Source of the DNA: Rhodospirillaceae bacterium
GTDB lineage: Bacteria > Pseudomonadota > Alphaproteobacteria > MPNO01 > UBA2964
Reading direction: 5' to 3'
Assembly (NCBI GenBank): GCA_002720855.1
Contig: PBIN01000013.1
Span: forward strand, 60,491 to 124,490
DNA length: 64,000 nt
The position numbers and the translations under genes are program-made. Within the stretch, counting starts at the first letter, position 1. Each line of letters opens with the position of its first letter. Below the pieces are notes generated by a model. It saw nothing but the letters and a program-made list of their open reading frames with translations. It was not told the DNA's origin and made no database searches. This document shows positions 1-9,611 of this stretch, one piece after another.

Positions 1-72
1 CTCGCCAACTATATACGGGAGCCGACCGTCGCGATCACATTCCAATTTCGGAGAGAAGCTAACTCCTATTGA
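1..72 (+). CDS. C-terminal fragment of a gene entering from the left
   Basis: Frame 1 on the plus strand is open from the first base and ends in TGA at 70-72, giving 23 residues that end in REANSY. The stretch PTVAITFQFRRE alternates polar and hydrophobic residues like a terminal beta strand, which would fit an outer-membrane or secreted protein, but this is too short to assign. It converges on lpxB, and a hairpin lies between the two stops. It could also be a chance open frame. Confidence 0.35.
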   Translation, partial: LANYIREPTVAITFQFRREANSY

Positions 73-82
73 TTTTGTCTAA

Positions 83-102
83 AGGGTGCCATCAAGCACC
101 CT
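83..102. terminator. Hairpin between convergent genes
   Basis: AGGGTGC (83-89) and GCACCCT (96-102) form a perfect 7-bp stem with a 6-base loop. On the plus strand it is followed by CTTTACTT, on the minus strand by TTTAGACAAAATC, so it could end transcripts from both sides. The lpxB stop codon lies in the loop region. The T tracts are short, so termination strength is uncertain. Confidence 0.45.
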
Positions 103-1285
103 CTTTACTTAGTAAGGACAAAATCGTCGCAGCTGCAACATTGCTGGGTAATTCTTCGCCAGCACGGAGCATCTTCATAGCTTTGGCTGCAGCAACTTGC
201 TGTTTCTCATAGGCATTTCGGTCTTCTAACAATTCCTCAAGCGAAGCCGCGAGACGATCGGGAGTACACTTACCCTGTATGAATTCAGGCACCGCTTCTT
301 GATCGAGTAAAATATTTACGATGTTCGCATAGCGAACTTTAATCAGTAGTTTCACAATCCAGGACGTCACGATGTTGACGCGGTAGGCAATTACAGCAGG
401 AAGTCTATTAAGGGCGAGTTCTAGAGAAACGGTCCCTGAGGCTGCTAAAGCGACGTTTGAAGCAGCCATCGCGTCAAATTTATCACTTTCCCCTTCCACA
501 ATCACGACATCACCGTTCCAGTCACTTACCAATTCTTCAATTTCAATTCTCAGGGAAGCAATAGTGGGAATCACGACACGGATTGATGGAAACCGTTTTC
601 TAAGTGTGTCAATGGCCTGAAAAAATGGCCTGATATGTCTCCTGACCTCGCCCCGGCGGCTACCAGGTAACACGCAAATCAATGGAATATCGTCGTTAAT
701 ATTGAAACGAGTTCTAAAACTTGGTCCACCAGTCGCATTTACGGGGCTTTCTAATACAGCGTGACCTACAAAAGTGGAGGGTAAATTCACGGGCTCGAAA
801 TACTGTGGTTCGAATGGCAAAAGCGTTAGAAGGTGATCAAACTCCCGGCCAAATTTTCGGACTCGACCGGGCCGCCAAGCCCATACGGTAGGAGCAACAT
901 AATGAACCCGAATGCAGTCGTCTGTCTTCTTCAAACGTTTCAGTACAGCAAAACAAAACCCAGGGGAGTCAATTGTTACCAAAATATCTGGAGCCAGATT
1001 TGTTAACGTCGCGACTGTCTCCTTTACGCGCCGACGTAGATTGAAAATCTGCGGTAAAATTTCAGCGATTCCCATGACTGACAATTCGGAAATCGGAAAT
1101 TCGCTCTGCAACCCGTTCTCAACCATACGTTCACCGCCGATACCGCAAAACTCGAAATTTTTGTCCGACTTATTTTGCAATGCTGCCATAAGGCGAGCAC
1201 CAAGCAGATCACCCGACGGTTCACCAGCAATTATAAAAATGCGAATGGGTTTTGTTTTTGAATCCTGGGAGTCCATTGGCTCCAC
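92..1285 (-). CDS. lpxB: Lipid-A-disaccharide synthase LpxB
   Basis: LpxB is the GT19 glycosyltransferase that joins UDP-2,3-diacylglucosamine and lipid X into the tetra-acyl disaccharide of lipid A, at the inner face of the cytoplasmic membrane. The family's N-terminal AGEPSGD motif is at residues 20-26; LPGSRRGEV marks the nucleotide-sugar domain, and SGTVSLELALNRLPAVIAYR is the conserved C-terminal block. The length (394-397 aa) is normal. The frame opens with GTG at 1285, overlapping the lpxI stop by one base; an ATG at 1276 is the alternative and the sequence does not decide. It is the last gene of the rpsB-lpxB run, just after lpxI, the enzyme that makes one of its substrates. Confidence 0.95.
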   Translation of the reverse strand: MEPMDSQDSKTKPIRIFIIAGEPSGDLLGARLMAALQNKSDKNFEFCGIGGERMVENGLQSEFPISELSVMGIAEILPQIFNLRRRVKETVATLTNLAPDILVTIDSPGFCFAVLKRLKKTDDCIRVHYVAPTVWAWRPGRVRKFGREFDHLLTLLPFEPQYFEPVNLPSTFVGHAVLESPVNATGGPSFRTRFNINDDIPLICVLPGSRRGEVRRHIRPFFQAIDTLRKRFPSIRVVIPTIASLRIEIEELVSDWNGDVVIVEGESDKFDAMAASNVALAASGTVSLELALNRLPAVIAYRVNIVTSWIVKLLIKVRYANIVNILLDQEAVPEFIQGKCTPDRLAASLEELLEDRNAYEKQQVAAAKAMKMLRAGEELPSNVAAATILSLLSKEGA

Positions 1286-2103
1286 TATGAAGCGCCCTTA
1301 ACACCAATTAAAAACATACTGTTTTCATCCGCTATTTTGGTAATTGTCTCCTCGTCAATTACAAGTGCACCGCCAGCTTCGACGGCTATCCCCGCCAGTC
1401 CGGCATCCCGTGCCGCCATAATCGTTTGTACACCTATCGTAGGCAAATCGACCCGGCGTTCCTGATTGGGTTTTGCAAATTTTACCAAAACGCCACCGCC
1501 TCCATCCCGACACAAACTCGAGCTTCTTCTGATCAACTCGTCAGTACCCTCTGCCGCTTCTACCGCTAAAACAATTTCCTGCTGAACAACAACGGCCTGA
1601 CCGATATCCAGTTCGCCAATGGTCTTTAAAACCTCAATGCCACGATTGATATCTTTCTTCTCTTCCGCACTGGGAACGAACTGACCGTAGGCACCTTCCT
1701 TAGAAATAAATCCATCAAGTAGTGACTCTGGCGAAACCACCCGGAACCCTTCCGTTTCCAACTCGTCTACGACAGCGGAGAGGATTGAATTATCGCCAAA
1801 CCATAAACGGCCGAGCCGGGTCAAAAAAACGGCACCTCTGCTGTCTGGCCGTAGTTCCTTCAAGCCGGGGCGCCTCACGGTGCCCGCCAAAACCAGATCT
1901 TTGACACCAAGTTCATGCAGCAAATCGAGATTTTTTCCCCAGTCGCCAATTCGAATCCAATTGTCAGGAGTGGGTAAACGTGATTCCTCTACATTCCCGT
2001 TCAATGCGAGAAAAACACAATCGCGATTTTTAAATTTGCAGGTCTCCCGCAAAAGCCACGGTAAATCACCACCGCCAGCGATGATTCCGAGCTTAGGAGC
2101 CAT
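1285..2103 (-). CDS. lpxI: UDP-2,3-diacylglucosamine pyrophosphatase LpxI
   Basis: LpxI (formerly DUF1009) hydrolyses UDP-2,3-diacylglucosamine to lipid X and UMP. It is the alphaproteobacterial replacement for LpxH and is unrelated to it. The protein starts MAPKLGIIAGGGDLPWLL, the family's glycine-rich N-terminus, and has the conserved C-terminal block VDLPTIGVQTIMAARDAGLAGIAVEAG. The frame is open upstream to 2202, but the ATG at 2103 gives the normal length (272 aa) and an 11-bp overlap with the end of lpxA, like other junctions in this operon. It lies between lpxA and lpxB, matching its place in the pathway. Confidence 0.92.
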   Translation of the reverse strand: MAPKLGIIAGGGDLPWLLRETCKFKNRDCVFLALNGNVEESRLPTPDNWIRIGDWGKNLDLLHELGVKDLVLAGTVRRPGLKELRPDSRGAVFLTRLGRLWFGDNSILSAVVDELETEGFRVVSPESLLDGFISKEGAYGQFVPSAEEKKDINRGIEVLKTIGELDIGQAVVVQQEIVLAVEAAEGTDELIRRSSSLCRDGGGGVLVKFAKPNQERRVDLPTIGVQTIMAARDAGLAGIAVEAGGALVIDEETITKIADENSMFLIGVKGAS

Positions 2104-2893
2104 GCTCCGATCTTGGCTGACATATCGCGCGGCTCGAATCTCCCCGGATAAAATCAACAATATCCATAACCGCTTGATTTTCTTTGTACATCTCGGAAAC
2201 ATCGATTAGCCGTTCCGCCATCGATCCCTCCTCTGCAAACAACAATCGATATGCTTTTCTGAGATCCGCGATCTCCCCTCGAGAAAATCCACGGCGGCGA
2301 ATTCCGACAATATTTAACCCTGCTAATCTCGCACGGTTTCCCAGAACTGATCCGTATGGGATTACGTCCTGCTCAACGCCCGACATTCCACCAATCATGG
2401 CATGGCATCCAATACGGACGAACTGGTGAACCGCACACAACCCTCCAAGAACCGCATAGTCTTCGATAACAACGTGGCCGGCGATTGTCGCGTTATTGGC
2501 AAATATGACGTGATTTCCAACAATCCCATCATGGGCAACATGGGAACCGACCATAAAAAGGCAATTGTTGCCCACTGTAGTGACCATACCTCCGCCTTCA
2601 GTGCCGGGATTCATAGTTACATGTTCTCGGATAATGTTATTGGCGCCTATTTCAAGCGTAGAAGGTTCTCCCTGGTATTTCATGTCCTGGGGCGGATGAC
2701 CAATAGAAGCAAAAGGATATATATGGGTGTTGGCCCCTACAGAGGTATTTCCAGCAACGACCGAATGAGAAAGAAGTCGGCAACCGTCCCCAAGCGTTAC
2801 ATTGGGACCAATGCTGCAAAAGGCTCCAATTGATACGTTTTCACCTAGTTGGGCTCCTGACTCGATAACGGCCGTCGGATGAATGTCGTTCAT
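2093..2893 (-). CDS. lpxA: UDP-N-acetylglucosamine O-acyltransferase LpxA
   Basis: LpxA performs the first step of lipid A synthesis, moving a 3-hydroxyacyl chain from ACP to the 3-OH of UDP-GlcNAc in the cytosol. The N-terminal two thirds is hexapeptide repeat (left-handed beta helix) and the C-terminus is helical. H118 and H121 in SHVAHD match the E. coli pair whose second member is the catalytic base. The conserved AVHQFVRIG and RRGFSRGEI blocks are present. The length, 266 aa, is typical. The gene is 3 bp downstream of fabZ, and its end overlaps lpxI. Confidence 0.96.
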   Translation of the reverse strand: MNDIHPTAVIESGAQLGENVSIGAFCSIGPNVTLGDGCRLLSHSVVAGNTSVGANTHIYPFASIGHPPQDMKYQGEPSTLEIGANNIIREHVTMNPGTEGGGMVTTVGNNCLFMVGSHVAHDGIVGNHVIFANNATIAGHVVIEDYAVLGGLCAVHQFVRIGCHAMIGGMSGVEQDVIPYGSVLGNRARLAGLNIVGIRRRGFSRGEIADLRKAYRLLFAEEGSMAERLIDVSEMYKENQAVMDIVDFIRGDSSRAICQPRSEHGS

Positions 2894-2896
2894 AAT

Positions 2897-3364
2897 CTAA
2901 CTATCCATGATCATTGCTGCATACTTCGCCTCGGCAACAATGTTCCCGTCGACTTTAGCTTGGGAACTAAATTTCCAAACGTTGCCACGCTGCGCATGCC
3001 GCGTCACGTGAACTTTAAGCTGATCACCTGGCGTAACCGGTTTGCGAAACCGTGCATTTTCAATCGACATAAAGTAAACGAGCTTTCCTTCGGACTCCTT
3101 GCCTAACGTGTTAACCACCAAAGCAGCGGAAGTCTGGGCCATTGCCTCAATTATTAGCACTCCAGGAAAAATCGGCCTTTCAGGGAAATGCCCCTGAAAA
3201 CACGGCTCATTAACTGTTACATTTTTGATACCTGTCGCGCTTTCACCCGGCACAATATCCACCATTCGGTCAATCATTAGAAACGGATATCTATGGGGAA
3301 TTAGCTCCATAATTCGCTCGACATCAATTTCATTGACGTCAGCTATATTGTCGACGCTATCCAT
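2897..3364 (-). CDS. fabZ: 3-hydroxyacyl-ACP dehydratase FabZ
   Basis: FabZ dehydrates 3-hydroxyacyl-ACP to trans-2-enoyl-ACP in fatty acid elongation and so competes with LpxA and LpxD for hydroxyacyl-ACP. It is a single hotdog domain of 155 aa. [12 protein letters not shown] starts at residue 22; the catalytic histidine is H59 in [11 protein letters not shown] and the catalytic glutamate is E73 in IIEAMAQ. It lies between lpxD and lpxA, the usual proteobacterial arrangement, and overlaps the end of lpxD by 8 bp, which suggests translational coupling. Confidence 0.96.
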   Translation of the reverse strand: MDSVDNIADVNEIDVERIMELIPHRYPFLMIDRMVDIVPGESATGIKNVTVNEPCFQGHFPERPIFPGVLIIEAMAQTSAALVVNTLGKESEGKLVYFMSIENARFRKPVTPGDQLKVHVTRHAQRGNVWKFSSQAKVDGNIVAEAKYAAMIMDS

Positions 3365-4388
3365 CCTTCCTTACCTTCTTTCTGCCAATCGATCGCAACA
3401 TCGCCGCTTGCTGCATCCACTGACGCATCGGAACAGCAGGTGATCCTGAATACTTTTCTCCTGCTGGCAAATCATTCATGACGCCTGACTGGGCAGCAAT
3501 TTGGACTCCCTTTCCAATCTTTAAATGACCAGTAAAACCAACTTGCCCGCCAACGACTACAAAATCGTCCAGCTCTGTACTACCCGAAATACCTACTTGA
3601 GCTACCACAATACATCCGTTACCTAGAATCACGTTGTGTCCGATTTGAACCAGATTATCAATCCTGCAACCTTTGCCTATTTTTGTGTCTGCTGCACTGC
3701 CCCGATCAATCGTTGTATTCGCACCAATTTCGGTTTCATCGCCGATGATTACCCTTCCCAACTGAGGAACTGTAAAATGTCCGCTTTCGGATGACGCAAA
3801 TCCGAAACCGGCCTCACCAATCCGTGCTCCGGCAAAAATTCTAACGCGATCGCCAATTAGGGCATATTGGATAGAAACGGCTGGACCAATTTTGCATTGA
3901 TCCCCAAGAATGACGCCGGGCCCAATGACGCAATTGGCACCTATCTCGCACTGCGATCCGATTTCAGCCCGCGCCCCAATGACCACACCAGGCTTAATGG
4001 TTGATTTCTTTCCAATAACCGCAGTTGGATGCACAAACGCGGTATCTGCAGTTTTATCGATACTATCCAGCTCTGGATAAAATGCGCTAGCAATCTTTGC
4101 GTATGACAAATAGGGGGTTTCCGATAAGAGCAAAACCATACCCTCTGGTGCGTGACTTGCTTTATCTGGATGAACTACACAAACACCAGCATTGCTCTTC
4201 GAAAATGCTCCTACATAGAGCGGATTATCCAAAAAACTCACCTGATCGGAACCTGCGCTCTCGATAGGAGCGACATCGATGATGTCTTTGTCGACGAAAT
4301 GTTGATCAGCAATTGTCGAACTGGAAAGTTCCGCCAACGCGGAAACTTTGAATGGACCAGCAGATTTAAAAAACCGGGTATCCGGCAT
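3357..4388 (-). CDS. lpxD: UDP-3-O-acylglucosamine N-acyltransferase LpxD
   Basis: LpxD adds the second hydroxyacyl chain, at the 2-amino group of UDP-3-O-acylglucosamine. The 343-aa protein has the family's N-terminal nucleotide-binding domain (residues about 1-105, with VSFLDNPLY), a long hexapeptide-repeat helix, and a short C-terminal helix with [11 protein letters not shown]. The catalytic histidine is the one in [11 protein letters not shown]. It starts four bases after the skp stop and overlaps the start of fabZ. Confidence 0.95.
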   Translation of the reverse strand: MPDTRFFKSAGPFKVSALAELSSSTIADQHFVDKDIIDVAPIESAGSDQVSFLDNPLYVGAFSKSNAGVCVVHPDKASHAPEGMVLLLSETPYLSYAKIASAFYPELDSIDKTADTAFVHPTAVIGKKSTIKPGVVIGARAEIGSQCEIGANCVIGPGVILGDQCKIGPAVSIQYALIGDRVRIFAGARIGEAGFGFASSESGHFTVPQLGRVIIGDETEIGANTTIDRGSAADTKIGKGCRIDNLVQIGHNVILGNGCIVVAQVGISGSTELDDFVVVGGQVGFTGHLKIGKGVQIAAQSGVMNDLPAGEKYSGSPAVPMRQWMQQAAMLRSIGRKKVRKDG

Positions 4389-4391
4389 GGT

Positions 4392-4964
4392 CTACTTCTT
4401 TGTCGGCACCGGCTTGCGCTTAGGCAATACAACCGATACGTCGGGTAGCCGCTTGTTCAAGCGTTCAGATACTTCCTGGGTAATATCGTACTTATTCTCA
4501 TAAAATATTAGTACACGCTTCGGAAAAACGAATTGAAGAGAGCGTTCCTCTGCTAGTTTTTTGGTAATATCACGCAATGTGGTATGTACCTGCCGCATGG
4601 CATTTGCCAACGCCCGGTCCAACATTCTGTTTACAGCTTGGACCTCACGCTGAGTATCGCTGACCCGGCGTTCAAACGCCTTTCGTCTTTCCGTATACCC
4701 CTCCGGTAGAATTGCACGTTCGCGTTCAAGATCCTGTTTAGCTTTTAGCAATTCGGCCTCAGATTCTTTAAACCTCTTTTGGTAATCTCGCTTTAACTTC
4801 TCCATCTGCGGTCGAATTGAGAGTGCCGCATCCGAAGAACGCAAGACCTCCTGTACATCGATTACGCCAATCGCCGAAGTTTGTGAGAAAGCTTCAAAAC
4901 TGCCAGCGAAATTGACCAACATCGCAAAAAAAGTAATGAGGCAGAGGGACCTAAGAAATTTCAT
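4392..4964 (-). CDS. skp: Periplasmic chaperone Skp/OmpH family
   Basis: Skp/OmpH proteins hold unfolded outer-membrane proteins in the periplasm and pass them to the BAM complex, whose core subunit BamA is encoded immediately upstream. The N-terminus (MKFLRSLCLITFFAMLVNFAG...) is a signal peptide, and the middle (about residues 50-140) is a charged coiled coil rich in K, E and R, as in Skp arms. An ATG at 4964 is chosen over an open frame to 5006 because AGGGA lies about 8 bases upstream and this start avoids extra residues before the signal peptide. The product is 190 aa, normal for the family. The basic tail is PKRKPVPTKK. Confidence 0.88.
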   Translation of the reverse strand: MKFLRSLCLITFFAMLVNFAGSFEAFSQTSAIGVIDVQEVLRSSDAALSIRPQMEKLKRDYQKRFKESEAELLKAKQDLERERAILPEGYTERRKAFERRVSDTQREVQAVNRMLDRALANAMRQVHTTLRDITKKLAEERSLQFVFPKRVLIFYENKYDITQEVSERLNKRLPDVSVVLPKRKPVPTKK

Positions 4965-4974
4965 AATATTTTCC

Positions 4975-7257
4975 CTAAAACCTAGCCCCAAAATCAAATC
5001 TGACAACTTCCGTTTTATCGAAATCTTTTTTCAACAACGCTTTAGAAAAGTCAATTACCAATGGTCCAAATGGCGACTTCCAGGATATTCCGAGTCCTAC
5101 TGACGCACGCAATGACTTATCATCAGTAATCGTTGCGAGTGTCGATTCCGAATTGGACAGCGACCCTATATCCGAAAACATACGTCCCTTGATACCAAAT
5201 TCATTCGGCAACCCAATCGGAAAAGTTAATTGCGCGGTGCCGGTATAAATTAGTTTTCCGCCAACGGCGTCATCTGTCGCCTCGTCCCTCGGGCCAGCAC
5301 CGGCGATGGCAAACCCCCTAAGCGTCGGACCGCCGAGAAAAAATCTGTCGACAATTCGTACGTCTTTTCCGAGCCCCAATATATAACCCGCGGATGCTCC
5401 TACGCTTGCTATGAACTGCTCCGTGATGGGGAAATATTGTGTGGCCTTAACATTGTTTCGAAGAAAACGAACACTGCCGCCCAAACCCGCCACATCCGAT
5501 GTAAACCTTGCAACAAAACCTTCTGTTGGCTGAAATCGGTCATCACGACTGTCATAAGTTAAAGTTTGAGATAATTCTGATTTTACAGCCGAGCCTTCTT
5601 GTTCCCTAATCGCCAAAGACGCGTCTGATTGCACATTGGTGACCTCTTCCTGACTGATACGGTAACGAAGCCGCTGTCGTAGCTTTTCGGAATACTCAAA
5701 ACCCAAACGTAGGCCGGCGCCCAGCGACTCACGTTCAAACGAACTTTCGTCTCTGAGGTCCGTTGTCGTTCGAAAGAGATCGATACCGGCCGCAAGTTTC
5801 CGATCCAAAAAATACGGTTCTGTAAATTGAAGATCGATTTGACTGGACTCCGCCGCAATCGTTGTCTTTAACAACAAATCCTGCCCTTTACCCAGTAGAT
5901 TTCGTTCGCGGATACCGACATCACCTAGGATACCGACAGCGGATGAAAAGCCCGCTCCAAAGGTAATTTCGCCAGTTGACCTTTCACGCACTTTGACTTG
6001 AAGAACTGTTTTATCAGGTTTAGAACCGGCTACGTTCTTGACTTCAACCTTTTCGAAAAACCCTAGATTCCTAATGCGTTTGCGGGCCCTACGCATTTTA
6101 GAAGCATTAAAAGCATCGCCTTCAACCAACGTCATCTCACGACGAATTACCGGATCGATTGTTCGAAGATTACCCGTAATATCAATTCGTTCGACGAAAA
6201 CCCGTGGCCCTTCTCGAACATTGAAAGTGACATCAATTGTTCGCTTTTCTTTTGTTCGTTTTACCTTGGGACGAATATCAACAAATGCGTATCCGAGAGT
6301 ACCAACAACATCTGTCAAATTCGAAATTACATTCTCAACAGTGTCAGCATTGTACCAATCGCCATTCTTTACTTGAATTTGGCTACGTAACTTTTCCGCG
6401 CTCAAATCACGCAATTTTGCAGAAACCTTGATTTCCCCAAAACGATAACGCTCACCTTCTTCAATCGTGAAGGTGATAAAGAAACCTCCTCGATTTGGTG
6501 CGAGTTCTGCAATCGCAGAAACGACCCTAAAATCGGCATATCCTTTGCTGAGATAAAAGCGACGAAGTAGCTCCCGGTCGAATGTCAGCCGATCAGGATC
6601 GTATGTGTCATCCGAGGATAAAAACCTATACCAGGCTGTCTCCTTGGTCCTGACAACGGATCTAAGGTCGCTATCGGAGTAGCGCCTATTCCCAACAAAA
6701 CTTATACGCCGTATTTCGGTTACAGGACCTTCTTTGATTTCAAAAACCAGATTCACCCGATTTTGCGGCAATTGAATGACTTTGGGTTCTACGCTAGCTG
6801 CAAATCGGCCATTTCGGCGATATACGTCAATTAGTCTTTGTACGTCGGTTTGAATGCGTGTCCTTGTATAAACAATCCTCGGACGCAACTTGACTTCGTC
6901 TCGAAGTATCTCATTTGAAATTCGTTTATTACCTTCAAAAGCAATTCGGTTGATTATCGGGTTTTCAACAACCCGAATAACGACCGCACTACCCTCGCGA
7001 CGGACGATGACATCCGCAAAAAGTCCTGTTGCAAATAACTTCTTAAGCGCCTCGTCGAGCGCACGCGTCGTAATCCTTTGGCCCGCACTAATAGGAACAT
7101 AAGAACGAATGGTATCGGGCTCGATTCTTTGCGCTCCTTCAACACGAATTTCCGTCGCACCAGAGGATTGAGCCGCTGCGTTATTCTGGTAGTTGAAAGC
7201 ACCAAAAACACACCAAAGAAACGCACAAATAAATAATTTTTGGTTCAGACGAGCCAC
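4975..7257 (-). CDS. bamA: Outer-membrane assembly factor BamA
   Basis: BamA is the central subunit that inserts beta-barrel proteins into the outer membrane. The 760-aa protein has a signal peptide ending near NNAAAQS, then repeated POTRA domains (about residues 34-420, for instance IRRISFVGNRRYSDSDL and VERIDITGNLRTIDP), then a C-terminal barrel. The loop-6 signature appears as LRGF in GPTLRGFAIAG, a variant of VRGF. The last residues VRFDFGARF end in phenylalanine, the beta-barrel targeting signal. It is flanked by the membrane protease rseP and its client chaperone skp. Confidence 0.96.
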   Translation of the reverse strand: MARLNQKLFICAFLWCVFGAFNYQNNAAAQSSGATEIRVEGAQRIEPDTIRSYVPISAGQRITTRALDEALKKLFATGLFADVIVRREGSAVVIRVVENPIINRIAFEGNKRISNEILRDEVKLRPRIVYTRTRIQTDVQRLIDVYRRNGRFAASVEPKVIQLPQNRVNLVFEIKEGPVTEIRRISFVGNRRYSDSDLRSVVRTKETAWYRFLSSDDTYDPDRLTFDRELLRRFYLSKGYADFRVVSAIAELAPNRGGFFITFTIEEGERYRFGEIKVSAKLRDLSAEKLRSQIQVKNGDWYNADTVENVISNLTDVVGTLGYAFVDIRPKVKRTKEKRTIDVTFNVREGPRVFVERIDITGNLRTIDPVIRREMTLVEGDAFNASKMRRARKRIRNLGFFEKVEVKNVAGSKPDKTVLQVKVRERSTGEITFGAGFSSAVGILGDVGIRERNLLGKGQDLLLKTTIAAESSQIDLQFTEPYFLDRKLAAGIDLFRTTTDLRDESSFERESLGAGLRLGFEYSEKLRQRLRYRISQEEVTNVQSDASLAIREQEGSAVKSELSQTLTYDSRDDRFQPTEGFVARFTSDVAGLGGSVRFLRNNVKATQYFPITEQFIASVGASAGYILGLGKDVRIVDRFFLGGPTLRGFAIAGAGPRDEATDDAVGGKLIYTGTAQLTFPIGLPNEFGIKGRMFSDIGSLSNSESTLATITDDKSLRASVGLGISWKSPFGPLVIDFSKALLKKDFDKTEVVRFDFGARF

Positions 7258-7272
7258 GCGCCGAATTACTCC

Positions 7273-8403
7273 TTAGGTTACTAATCCAATAACGTATTCG
7301 ACGAAACGCAGTTGCACCAGATCATTCCATGTCACAAATATCGTAAGACACAATATAAGTGCCAACCCTATATTCAGGCTATATTCCATAGCGCGCTCAC
7401 CAACCGGACGGCCACGTAACGCTTCAATACCATAAAACACCAGATGCCCGCCGTCCAAAAGAGGAATCGGGAATAAATTGATCAGACCCAAATTAATCGA
7501 GAGAATCGCGGCAAACTGGACAACCATAACAATACCGGCTTGAGCCATATCGCCTGAAATCTGGGCAATTCGGACAGGTCCTCCTAGCTCGTCGGCTTTC
7601 CTTTTTCCGCTGATAATCTGACCTAAAGCATCGAGAATATTACCTGTAAGCACAAAGGTACGAACGGTCGCTTCCCAAATAGCAGTAAACGGATCATGGC
7701 GAACAAATACCATGTCACGGCCGGTCCGCGAGACACCCAATCTGCCGATTGTTTGCTTCGAGCCGAATTGCGTAACTTCGATGGCTTTTGGAATAACAAC
7801 AAGGCTTACTTCCTGCCCGTCCCGCTTCACAAGCATTGAAAGTCGGCGCCCAGGAGAAAGTTGAACAATCCGCCTTACCTGTTCAAATCTCTCGATCCGA
7901 GTGGAATCGATTTTTAAAAATATATCCCCCGGTTTGAGACCGGCCTCTTCAGCAGCACTGCCCGGAACAACTTTGCCGACATCCGCCGGAGTGTAAGGCT
8001 GGCCAACGATACAAAATAAACCTGCGAGAACTACGATCGCGAATAAAAAATTGGCCAAAGGGCCTGCGAAAACAATCCAGGCACGCTGGCCAAGGGATTT
8101 CCTGAAAAAGGATACTTCAATGTCTTGATCTGATAACGGCGGCTCCCCAGTATCTGAATCGGGTGCCCGCTCGCCAAACATACGGACGTACCCGCCAAAT
8201 GGAATGGCGCTGAACTTCCAGCGCGTTCCTCCCTTGCCGTCAAATCCAAAAATTTCGGGACCAAAGCCAATTGAAAAAACTTCAACTCTTACACCACACC
8301 GTCTTGCGGCAAGGTAATGTCCGAGCTCATGAACGAAAACCAGAACTGTAAGAACGAGGATAAATGGAATTACGTAGTTCCAGATCGCGATAAGGAACTC
8401 CAT
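7273..8403 (-). CDS. rseP: Site-2 membrane metalloprotease RseP
   Basis: RseP is the inner-membrane zinc protease that cuts anti-sigma factors and signal-peptide remnants. The zinc motif HELGH is at residues 25-29 in the first transmembrane segment, and the third ligand lies in NLFPIPLLDGGH (about 310-320). A PDZ domain (about 120-205, with GSAAEEAGLKPGD) sits in the periplasmic part. Only one PDZ is clear, while E. coli has two; single-PDZ forms are common in alphaproteobacteria. The length is 376 aa. It lies between dxr (12 bp) and bamA (16 bp). Confidence 0.94.
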   Translation of the reverse strand: MEFLIAIWNYVIPFILVLTVLVFVHELGHYLAARRCGVRVEVFSIGFGPEIFGFDGKGGTRWKFSAIPFGGYVRMFGERAPDSDTGEPPLSDQDIEVSFFRKSLGQRAWIVFAGPLANFLFAIVVLAGLFCIVGQPYTPADVGKVVPGSAAEEAGLKPGDIFLKIDSTRIERFEQVRRIVQLSPGRRLSMLVKRDGQEVSLVVIPKAIEVTQFGSKQTIGRLGVSRTGRDMVFVRHDPFTAIWEATVRTFVLTGNILDALGQIISGKRKADELGGPVRIAQISGDMAQAGIVMVVQFAAILSINLGLINLFPIPLLDGGHLVFYGIEALRGRPVGERAMEYSLNIGLALILCLTIFVTWNDLVQLRFVEYVIGLVT

Positions 8404-8414
8404 CTACACCATCC

Positions 8415-9611
8415 TTAAATCGCTATTGGACAAAGTGTTAGACATTCTTTAGCTCTAATTCTTGCTTCTTTATCAATAGCGACCACATCATCGAGCGCCA
8501 AAATCTTCGTTCGAGAATATTTGGCAACAGTCGCTTCCACGGTTTTTGCAATATCTAAAAAGCCTATTTTTTTATCAAGAAAAGCGGCAACAGCGATTTC
8601 ATTTGCTGCGTTAAGCGCAGTGGGTGCCGCTCCACCATCGCGAAGAGCCTGCCGGGCAAGTTCGATAGCAGGGAATCTCTCTGCATCGGGGCTTTCAAAA
8701 CTAAGATTCCCAATAGAGGCCAAATTGAGTCTAGGCGAGGGTGCCTGAATTCGATTTGGCCAACCTAACGCGTACGCGATGGGGGTCCGCATATCTGGTG
8801 ACCCGAGTTGTGCTAAAACCGAACCGTCTACATAGGCAACAAGGCTATGAATAATCGACTGCACATGGACCAGAACGTCAATTTTATCCTCTGGCATCAA
8901 AAATAGGTAATGAGCTTCGATGAGTTCTAATCCTTTATTCATCATCGTTGCTGAATCTACAGAGATCTTCGCACCCATGTCCCAATTTGGGTGTGCTACG
9001 GCTTCTGCGGGAGTAGCCTTCTGCATATCCCGAAGGCTGGTGTTCCAGAATGGTCCTCCAGATGCCGTAAGAATAATCTTCTCGATCGCGGGACGCTGAT
9101 CAAATTCAAATACCTGGAAAATGGCGTTATGTTCGGAATCAACCGGCAATAATGTAGCTCCAGACTTCTCGACTTCGGCTAACATCAGATCTCCGGCACA
9201 AACAAGACATTCTTTATTCGCGAGTGCTACATTCACCCCGCGTCTAACCGCAGTTAATGTCGGATGCAACCCAGCAGCGCCTACAATACCCGCCATTACC
9301 CAATCGGCGGAACGCGCCGCAGCTTCTATAACCGCTGAGGGACCTGCACCAACTTCGGTTGAAGTACCGCTTAATGCCTGCTTCAAATCAAAAAATTTAC
9401 TCTCATCAGCAACCACAGCGAATTTTGCATTCGTTTCAATCGCCTGTTTAGCCAACACATCCACTCTTGAATTAGCCGTAAGGGCCTCGACCTGATAGGC
9501 CTCGGGGTCGCGCTGAATGAGGTCCAGAGTGTTACAACCAATGGATCCAGTTGAACCCAATATCGTAATACATCGTGGTCGCGAACTCTCAGAGCCATTA
9601 TTCAGGACCAT
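8415..9611 (-). CDS. dxr: 1-deoxy-D-xylulose 5-phosphate reductoisomerase
   Basis: Dxr converts DXP to 2-C-methyl-D-erythritol 4-phosphate with NADPH, the committed step of the MEP isoprenoid pathway. The Rossmann motif GSTGSIG is at residues 19-25. The metal and substrate loop VDSEHNAIFQ, the flexible loop ASGGPFW and the helix block SVDSATMMNKGLELIEAH are all intact. The length, 398 aa, is normal. It overlaps the end of cdsA by 10 bp. Its product eventually supplies the isoprenoid chain that UppS, encoded two genes upstream, extends. Confidence 0.96.
   Translation of the reverse strand: MVLNNGSESSRPRCITILGSTGSIGCNTLDLIQRDPEAYQVEALTANSRVDVLAKQAIETNAKFAVVADESKFFDLKQALSGTSTEVGAGPSAVIEAAARSADWVMAGIVGAAGLHPTLTAVRRGVNVALANKECLVCAGDLMLAEVEKSGATLLPVDSEHNAIFQVFEFDQRPAIEKIILTASGGPFWNTSLRDMQKATPAEAVAHPNWDMGAKISVDSATMMNKGLELIEAHYLFLMPEDKIDVLVHVQSIIHSLVAYVDGSVLAQLGSPDMRTPIAYALGWPNRIQAPSPRLNLASIGNLSFESPDAERFPAIELARQALRDGGAAPTALNAANEIAVAAFLDKKIGFLDIAKTVEATVAKYSRTKILALDDVVAIDKEARIRAKECLTLCPIAI

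Noticed and set aside
912..1301. Plus-strand open frame opposite lpxB, and similar frames opposite bamA, dnaE, clpX, tig and nuo genes
   Set aside because: They lie entirely within well-supported genes, have no ribosome-binding site and no family motif.
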